This document shows positions 58,861 through 64,000 of a stretch of DNA of 64,000 nt, piece by piece; position 1 is the stretch's first letter, and each line of letters opens with the position of its first letter. The DNA comes from Microbacterium sp. SS28. GTDB lineage: Bacteria; Actinomycetota; Actinomycetes; Actinomycetales; Microbacteriaceae. Under the pieces are notes generated by a model, which was not told the DNA's origin, made no database searches, and worked only from the letters and a program-made list of their open reading frames with translations. The position numbers and the translations under genes are program-made. The DNA lies in assembly GCF_022761035.1 (NCBI RefSeq), contig NZ_JAKWJP010000005.1, forward strand, positions 186,001 through 250,000, given 5' to 3'.

Positions 58861-59888
58861 CGCGCATCATCGTGACGGGCGGCGCCGGGCGCCTGGGCCG
58901 CAGTCTCGTCGCGGGGCTCTCAGCCGCGGGGCACGACCTCGTCTCGCTCGATCGCGCCGTCTCCGACGCCCCCGCGCTCGCAGAGGCGGAGCAGATCGCC
59001 GTCGATCTTTCGGACGCGGATGCCGCGGCGAGCGCGATCGCGGACGCCCGCGCCGACGCCCTCATCCACCTCGCCGCGATCGCCGTGCCCTTCAGCGCCC
59101 CCGAAGACGTCATCATGCGCACCAACACGGGGCTCGCGATCTCGGTGCTCGGCGGGGCCGTCGCCGCCGGCATCCCGAGGGTCATCGCGGCGTCGAGCCC
59201 GACGGTGCTCGGCTACGGCGCGCCGACCGGGTGGGTGCCAGACCGCTTCCCGCTCGACGAGGACACCCCGCCGCGCCCCTGGAACGCCTACGCCCTCTCG
59301 AAGCTCGTCATCGAGCAGTCGATCGCGATGCTCGCGCGCCAGACCGGCGACGCGACGCGGTTCGCGGCCTTCCGCCCCTGCTACGTCATCGCCCCCGAGG
59401 AGTGGGCGGGCGCTCCGACGCAGCAGGGGCACACGGTGCGCGAGCGGCTCGATGACCCCGCACTGTCGGCTCCCGCCGTCTTCAACTACGTCGATGCACG
59501 GGATGTCGCGTCCTTCGCCGACACGCTGCTCGGCGCCCTCCCCGAGATCCCCAACGGCGAGGTCTTCTTCGTGGGCGCCGACGACGCCCTGGCCCGCGAG
59601 CCGCTCGCCGGGCTCGTGCCGCGGTTCCATCCGGGCACCGACGAGGCGGCATCCGTCCTTACGGGCACCTCCCCCGCGTTCTCGAACGCCAAGGCCCGGC
59701 GCCTGCTCGGCTGGCAGCCGCGCCACGACTGGCGCTCCGAGCTCGAGCGAGCGGCGGCCGCGGCAGGCGCCGACGCGCACAACCCGACCGACTCGACCGC
59801 CCCCGGCGAGCGCACCCCCACCGACCAGACAGACGCACGAAAGGAGTCGCCGGCGTGGAGTTCGACGGCATTCTCTTCTTCCCGGTGA
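58857..59888 (+). CDS. NAD-dependent epimerase/dehydratase-family protein, probable uronate dehydrogenase
   Basis: 343 residues from a GTG overlapping the previous stop (GTGA). Short-chain (extended) dehydrogenase: TGGAGRLG (7-14), catalytic Y145 and K149 (NAYALSK), Ser near 114. In this context, before KdgD and an enolase-family enzyme, it best fits uronate dehydrogenase, which oxidises galacturonate or glucuronate to the aldarolactone. The last 40 residues are low complexity and run 34 bp into the next gene. Confidence 0.82.
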   Translation: MTRIIVTGGAGRLGRSLVAGLSAAGHDLVSLDRAVSDAPALAEAEQIAVDLSDADAAASAIADARADALIHLAAIAVPFSAPEDVIMRTNTGLAISVLGGAVAAGIPRVIAASSPTVLGYGAPTGWVPDRFPLDEDTPPRPWNAYALSKLVIEQSIAMLARQTGDATRFAAFRPCYVIAPEEWAGAPTQQGHTVRERLDDPALSAPAVFNYVDARDVASFADTLLGALPEIPNGEVFFVGADDALAREPLAGLVPRFHPGTDEAASVLTGTSPAFSNAKARRLLGWQPRHDWRSELERAAAAAGADAHNPTDSTAPGERTPTDQTDARKESPAWSSTAFSSSR

Positions 59889-60790
59889 CCCCGTTCGACG
59901 CGCAGGACCGCGTCGACACGGACATCCTCGAGCAGCACCTCGCGGCCTCCCTCGCGCACTCGCCCGGCGGCGTCTTCCCCGCGTGCGGGACGGGCGAGTT
60001 CCACGCCTTGTCGGCGTCCGAGGTCGCCACTGTCGTGCGCACGGCGGTCCGGGCGGTCGACGGACGGGTCCCGGTCGTCGCGGGAGCCGGCGGCCCCCTC
60101 GGGCACGCGCTCGAGGTCGTCCGCTCGGCCGCCGACGCGGGCGCCGACGCGCTGCTCGTCCTGCCGCCGTACCTCGTGGGCGGCCCGCAGCCGGGACTCG
60201 CCGCATACGTCGAGGCGATCGCCGCTGCATCCCCTCTGCCCGTCGTCGTGTATCACCGCGGGAACGCGCAGTACTCGGTCGAGACGGTCCGCCGGCTCGC
60301 CGCGAACCCCAAGATCGTGGGGTTCAAGGACGGCGTCGGCGACATCGGGACGGCGCAGCTCATCGTGCGCGCCGTCGCCGAGACGGGCCGCGACGACATG
60401 GCGTTCTTCAACGGCCTGCTGACGGCCGAGCTCACGCAGGCGGCGTACCGAGGCATCGGCATCCCGCTGTACTCGTCGGCCGCGTTCGCGATGATCCCCG
60501 AGGTCGCGAACGCGTACTACCGCGCGTACGTCGACGGCGACGAGACGCGGCGGCTCGCGCTGCTCGACGGCTTCTACGCGCCGCTCGTCGCGCTGCGCGA
60601 CGAGACCCCGGGCTTCGGCGTCTCGCTCATCAAGGCGGGGCTGCGGCTCGGCGGGCTGCCCGTGGGCAGTGTGCGTCCGCCGCTCGTCGACCCGACGCCC
60701 GCTCAGGAGGAGCGCCTCGCTGCGATCCTCGAGGCGGGTCGCGCGCTCGTCGCGGACGCGCCAGCGACCGTCGAGCTCGCGCTGCCATGA
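59855..60790 (+). CDS. kdgD: 5-dehydro-4-deoxyglucarate dehydratase (DHDPS family)
   Basis: 311 residues from a GTG with AAGGAG upstream. Class I aldolase barrel with FFPVTPF (8-14), CGTGEF (44-49), Y133 and Schiff-base K158 (IVGFKDG). The CGTGEF and YHRGNAQ segments separate KdgD from dihydrodipicolinate synthase. It dehydrates and decarboxylates 5-keto-4-deoxyglucarate to 2-oxoglutarate semialdehyde. It overlaps the dehydrogenase by 34 bp and the enolase-family gene by 4 bp. Confidence 0.9.
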   Translation: MEFDGILFFPVTPFDAQDRVDTDILEQHLAASLAHSPGGVFPACGTGEFHALSASEVATVVRTAVRAVDGRVPVVAGAGGPLGHALEVVRSAADAGADALLVLPPYLVGGPQPGLAAYVEAIAAASPLPVVVYHRGNAQYSVETVRRLAANPKIVGFKDGVGDIGTAQLIVRAVAETGRDDMAFFNGLLTAELTQAAYRGIGIPLYSSAAFAMIPEVANAYYRAYVDGDETRRLALLDGFYAPLVALRDETPGFGVSLIKAGLRLGGLPVGSVRPPLVDPTPAQEERLAAILEAGRALVADAPATVELALP

Positions 60791-61863
60791 CCACGATCGC
60801 CGCCTTCGACGCGCGGCTCGTGCGCGTGCCGCTCACGCGGCCGTGGGCGTCCGACGTCACGAGCGTCGGCGTCATCGCGACGCACGTCGCGCGCTCGGAC
60901 GGCGCGGAGGGCTGGGGCTTCTCGTGGACGCCGCAGATCGGCGCCGAGGCGGTGCTCGCGCACCTGAACCATGACATCGCGCCGTTCGCCGTCGGGCGCC
61001 CGGCCGACGCGGCCGAACTCTGGGACGCGACGTGGGCGCACATCCACGAAGCCGGCGGAGGCGGCGTCACGACGATCGGTCTCGCAGGGCTGGATCTGGC
61101 CGTGTGGGATGCCGCATCCCGCGCCGCCGGAACCTCGATCACCGACCACCTGGGCCAAGTGCGGTCGTCGGTGGCCGCCTATGGCAGCGGCGTGAACCTG
61201 CACTATTCGCAGGAGGAGCTGCTCGCGCAGGTGCAGCGGTGGATCGATGCGGGATTCGAGGGCGTCAAGATCAAGGTCGGCAAGCCCGACCTCGCGGAGG
61301 ACGTCGCCCGGGTCGGCGCCGTCCGCGACCTGCTCGGGCCCGACCGCGCGCTGATGATCGACGCGAACCAGCGGTGGCATCTCGACCGCGCGGCGGAGTC
61401 GATCGAAGCACTCTCGGCCTTCGACCTCGCGTGGATCGAAGAACCCCTGCGCGCTGACGACCTCGCGGGCCACACCGAACTCGCGCAGCGCATCGACGTG
61501 CCGATCGCGGTCGGCGAGAACCTGCACACCGTCCACCGGTTCGGCGACTTCCTCCGCGCGGGCGCGGCGCAGATCGTGCAGCCCAACATCGTGCGCGTCG
61601 GCGGGATCACGCCCTTCCTGCGGATCGCGTCGCTCGCCGCCGAGCATCGGGTGCCGCTGCATCCGCACCTGCTCCCCGAGCTCTCGGGGCAGCTCGCCCT
61701 GACGCTGCCGGCCGTGCCGGGCGTCGCCGAGCCGCTCGCGGAGGATGTCGAGGACGCGGGCTTCGGAGCGCTCGGCGCCCTCGCCGACCCCTCGCCCGTC
61801 ACGATCACCGAGGGGCGGCTCAGCGTCGTGCCGCACCTCGGGCTCGGCATCCGGTTCCGCTGA
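60787..61863 (+). CDS. enolase-superfamily (mandelate racemase type) enzyme, probable galactarolactone cycloisomerase or aldarate dehydratase
   Basis: 358 residues. Capping domain (1-125), then barrel with K161-x-K163 (VKIKVGK), metal ligands D192 (MIDANQRW), E218/E219 (WIEEP) and E244 (VGEN), and H292/H294 in LHPHLLPE. The KxK and His acid/base pair is that of the mandelate-racemase/MLE groups. Given its place between KdgD and the semialdehyde dehydrogenase it likely converts aldarolactone or aldarate to the KdgD substrate. Confidence 0.87.
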   Translation: MTTIAAFDARLVRVPLTRPWASDVTSVGVIATHVARSDGAEGWGFSWTPQIGAEAVLAHLNHDIAPFAVGRPADAAELWDATWAHIHEAGGGGVTTIGLAGLDLAVWDAASRAAGTSITDHLGQVRSSVAAYGSGVNLHYSQEELLAQVQRWIDAGFEGVKIKVGKPDLAEDVARVGAVRDLLGPDRALMIDANQRWHLDRAAESIEALSAFDLAWIEEPLRADDLAGHTELAQRIDVPIAVGENLHTVHRFGDFLRAGAAQIVQPNIVRVGGITPFLRIASLAAEHRVPLHPHLLPELSGQLALTLPAVPGVAEPLAEDVEDAGFGALGALADPSPVTITEGRLSVVPHLGLGIRFR

Positions 61864-61979
61864 CCCGGGCGCCTGCGCAGCCATGCCCCGCTCGGTCGCT
61901 GCCACGCCCGCCCGGCCGGCCTTGCCCGCCGCACCCCCTCGAACCCCTCCTCGCCCCACCGGCCCGGCCCACCCCACAC

Positions 61980-62006
61980 CCCGCGAAGACTTAACTGATG
62001 TCACCG
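61980..62006. promoter_or_regulatory. conserved motif copy 1 (TTAACTGATGTCACCG)
   Basis: CCCGCGAAGACTTAACTGATGTCACCG, 54 bp upstream of the semialdehyde dehydrogenase start, shares about 22 of 27 positions with 63575-63600. Possible operator or promoter element. Confidence 0.4.
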
Positions 62007-62059
62007 AACGGCCCTGCCGCGCGCACACAGGTGAACTCTCGCGAGAGCGAAGGATCGAC

Positions 62060-63526
62060 ATGACCAGCACGACCATCCGAGCGACGACACGCGAAGAGCT
62101 CGACGGGATCGTCCAGGCCGCGGCAGAAGCGGCGCCGATCTGGCGCGCCTCGACCGCGACGCAGCGCGCGGCATGGCTGCGTGCGGCGGCCGACGCGCTC
62201 GACTCCGCGATCGATGAGCTCGTCGAGATCGCCGAGCGCGAGACGCGGCTCGGTCCCGTGCGGCTGCGCGGCGAGGTCGGCCGCACGACGGGCCAGCTGC
62301 GCCTGTTCGCGGCTGTCGTCGAGGAGGGCTCGTACCTCGAGCTCACGATCGACGACGCCGACCCGTCATCCACGCCGCCGCGGCCCGAACTGCGGCGCCT
62401 GCTCGTCGGGGTGGGGCCGGTCGCGGTGTTCTCGGCCTCCAACTTCCCCTTCGCGTTCTCGGTCGCGGGCGGCGACACCGCGTCGGCTCTCGCGGCGGGC
62501 AACCCCGTCATCGTGAAGGCGCACTCGGGACATCCCGAGCTCTCGCGCCGCACGGCCGAGATCGTCGCGAGCGCGCTCGAGTCGGCGGGAGCCCCTGCGG
62601 GCTCGCTCGCGCTCGTCGAGGGTCGGGATGCCGGCAATGCCCTGGTGCAGCATCCCGTCGTCCAAGCCGCCGGCTTCACGGGCTCGCTCGGGGGCGGCCG
62701 CGCGCTCTTCGACCTCGCGAACGGGCGACCCGACCCGATCCCGTTCTACGGGGAGCTCGGCAGCGTCAACCCCGTCGTCGTGACGCCGGCAGCCGCTGCG
62801 GCGCGCGGAGGCGAGCTCGCGAAGGGCCTCGTCGCCTCGTTCACGCTGGGTGTGGGGCAGTTCTGCACCAAGCCCGGCGTCGTCTTCGTGCCGCGCGGCG
62901 CGGGGTTCGAGGAGCTCGTCGCCGCCGATGCCGGCTCGGCCGTCGGCGGACCGCTGCTGACCGACCGCATCACGGCGGCCTTCCCCGAGGGCATCGACCG
63001 GCTCCTGGACGACGCCTCGGTCGAGATCGTCGCCGGCACGCCCTCCGCAGCGGGAACCGACGCGGCCCAGCCGGTCGTGCTGTCGACGGATGCCGCGGCC
63101 GTCGTCGCGCGCCCGCACGTCCTGCTCGAGGAGTGCTTCGGTCCCGTCACGCTGCTCGTGCGCTACGACGGCCCGGACGACCTCGCGCGGGCGCTCGAAG
63201 CCGTGCCGGGGAGTCTCACCGCGACGCTGCACTCGGAGCCGGGCGACGACGTCGCCGAGGTGCTCGAGATCCTGCAGCGCAAGGCCGGCCGCGTCCTGTT
63301 CGCGGGCTGGCCGACGGGCGTCGCCGTGACCTGGTCGCAGCACCACGGCGGGCCCTGGCCCGCCACGACCTCACTGCACACGTCCGTCGGCGCGACGGCG
63401 ATCCGCCGCTTCCTCCGCCCGCTCGTGTTCCAGGACGCCCCCGAGTCGCTGCTGCCCGCGTCGCTCCGCGACGCTGCGCTCGCCCGCCTGCCCCACCGTC
63501 GCAACGGCGTGCTCACGACGCCGTAG
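62060..63526 (+). CDS. 2,5-dioxovalerate (2-oxoglutarate semialdehyde) dehydrogenase
   Basis: 488 residues, aldehyde dehydrogenase fold with N128, K153, general base E232 (FYGELGSVNP) and catalytic C269 (GQFCTKPG). The GQFCTKPG and FYGELGSVNP signatures are those of the KGSADH type III group. It oxidises 2-oxoglutarate semialdehyde to 2-oxoglutarate with NAD(P), closing the oxidative uronate pathway. It starts 196 bp after the enolase-family gene with GAAGGA upstream, so it may have its own promoter. Confidence 0.9.
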   Translation: MTSTTIRATTREELDGIVQAAAEAAPIWRASTATQRAAWLRAAADALDSAIDELVEIAERETRLGPVRLRGEVGRTTGQLRLFAAVVEEGSYLELTIDDADPSSTPPRPELRRLLVGVGPVAVFSASNFPFAFSVAGGDTASALAAGNPVIVKAHSGHPELSRRTAEIVASALESAGAPAGSLALVEGRDAGNALVQHPVVQAAGFTGSLGGGRALFDLANGRPDPIPFYGELGSVNPVVVTPAAAAARGGELAKGLVASFTLGVGQFCTKPGVVFVPRGAGFEELVAADAGSAVGGPLLTDRITAAFPEGIDRLLDDASVEIVAGTPSAAGTDAAQPVVLSTDAAAVVARPHVLLEECFGPVTLLVRYDGPDDLARALEAVPGSLTATLHSEPGDDVAEVLEILQRKAGRVLFAGWPTGVAVTWSQHHGGPWPATTSLHTSVGATAIRRFLRPLVFQDAPESLLPASLRDAALARLPHRRNGVLTTP

Positions 63527-63574
63527 CGCCGGCGCGGCAGGCCGCGGCATCCGTCCCGCCGTCGGTCCGCACGA

Positions 63575-63600
63575 CCCGCGAAACTTCACCAATGTCACCG
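63575..63600. promoter_or_regulatory. conserved motif copy 2 (TTCACCAATGTCACCG)
   Basis: CCCGCGAAACTTCACCAATGTCACCG, between the convergent ends of the dehydrogenase and regulator genes. Its position downstream of both genes is odd for an operator. Confidence 0.35.
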
Positions 63601-63637
63601 GATCTCGGCCGGCCAGGCGACCGCCCGACCGAGATCC

Positions 63638-64000
63638 CTAGCGGTACCCCACCGTCGAGGCGCGGACGGCGAGCTCGGGCTCGAAGCGGATCGACCGGCC
63701 CGTCGCCTGCACCTCGCCCGAGACGAGACGCAGCAGCTGCTGGGCGGCGACGCGTCCCATCTCGCGCGCCGGCTGGCGCACCGACGTCAGGGGCACGGCC
63801 GCGACGGCGGCGAACTCGATGTCGTCGTAGCCGACGACGGCGACGTCGTCGGGCACCCGCATCCCTCCGCGCAGCAGTCCGTGCACGACGCCGCACGCGA
63901 GGTGGTCGTTCGTCGTGACGATGCCGTCGGGCCGCTCGCCGGGCGGCAGGCCCGCGATCATGATCCCGACTCCGACGCCGTATTCGGCGCTCGTCCGCGG
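63638..64000 (-). CDS. LacI-family regulator, C-terminal part, cut by the right window edge
   Basis: The frame is open to the right edge; about 120 codons are present. The visible sequence is the end of a LacI sensor domain: DGIVTTNDHLACGVVHGLLRGGMRVPDDVAVVGYDDIEFAAVAAVPLTSVRQP, closing in FEPELAVRAST. The HTH part lies outside the window. It is convergent with the semialdehyde dehydrogenase and is the third LacI-type regulator of this region. Confidence 0.9.
   Translation of the reverse strand, partial: PRTSAEYGVGVGIMIAGLPPGERPDGIVTTNDHLACGVVHGLLRGGMRVPDDVAVVGYDDIEFAAVAAVPLTSVRQPAREMGRVAAQQLLRLVSGEVQATGRSIRFEPELAVRASTVGYR

Overview
The window comes from a high-GC actinobacterium, most likely a Microbacteriaceae (Microbacterium-like) chromosome. 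This placement is inferred from the codon bias, frequent GTG starts, many 4-bp ATGA/GTGA gene overlaps, tandem LCP cell-wall ligases and the serS-HAD-pheA neighbourhood. It divides into an integrated mobile element on the left (about 1 to 16,600) and chromosomal backbone plus a carbohydrate locus on the right.

Positions 1-16,600 are one end of an integrative conjugative-type element sitting in the 3' end of tRNA-Ser(GCU) (16,609-16,697). The element end carries a MerR/Xis-like excisionase and a tyrosine integrase pointing at the tRNA. Inward lie a winged-helix-like protein, a tightly overlapped operon (thioredoxin-like NrdH, an Arg/Lys/Glu-rich coiled-coil protein, a 39-residue protein, an 84-residue protein, a small membrane protein), an antitoxin plus degenerate zeta-toxin pair, a ParB-like protein, a MobF-type relaxase-helicase and SSB. 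An intact IS150-group IS3-family element (670-2108, GAA target duplication) has landed in the loop of the stem-loop downstream of ssb. The cargo includes a protein kinase overlapped by a protein with a transglycosylase-like zinc motif, and convergent to that a PD-(D/E)XK-type nuclease. This trio (6.3-9.25 kb) is the best candidate for an undescribed, possibly defensive, system. The other end of the element lies left of the window.

Positions 16,900-36,500 are mostly backbone: membrane protein, two LCP proteins, Dabb protein and TetR regulator, an orphan family-5 solute-binding protein divergent from an oxidoreductase operon, tRNA-Ser(UGA), serS with an overlapping HAD phosphatase, a DAG-kinase-like lipid kinase, photolyase, luciferase-like monooxygenase, a candidate structured RNA with a strong terminator, pheA and phosphoglucomutase.

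Positions 36,785-64,000 form a sugar-catabolism region resembling the Bacillus yes (rhamnogalacturonan) locus: ABC importer (binding protein and two permeases), DUF624/YesL protein, GH42 beta-galactosidase, GH43-like glycosidase, DUF6807 protein, several Gfo/Idh/MocA oxidoreductases, a frameshifted rhamnogalacturonan-acetylesterase-like gene and LacI regulators. Next to it is a full set of genes for oxidative uronate degradation (uronate dehydrogenase, enolase-family cycloisomerase/dehydratase, 5-dehydro-4-deoxyglucarate dehydratase, 2-oxoglutarate semialdehyde dehydrogenase). Eight LacI-type palindromes (core AARCGYTT) lie ahead of these units and suggest one regulon. No polysaccharide lyase is present in the window.

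Non-coding structure includes a 73-bp tandem array (56,950-57,270), a family of intergenic inverted repeats, and a duplication of the tRNA-Ser(UGA) 3' end with its terminator hairpin.
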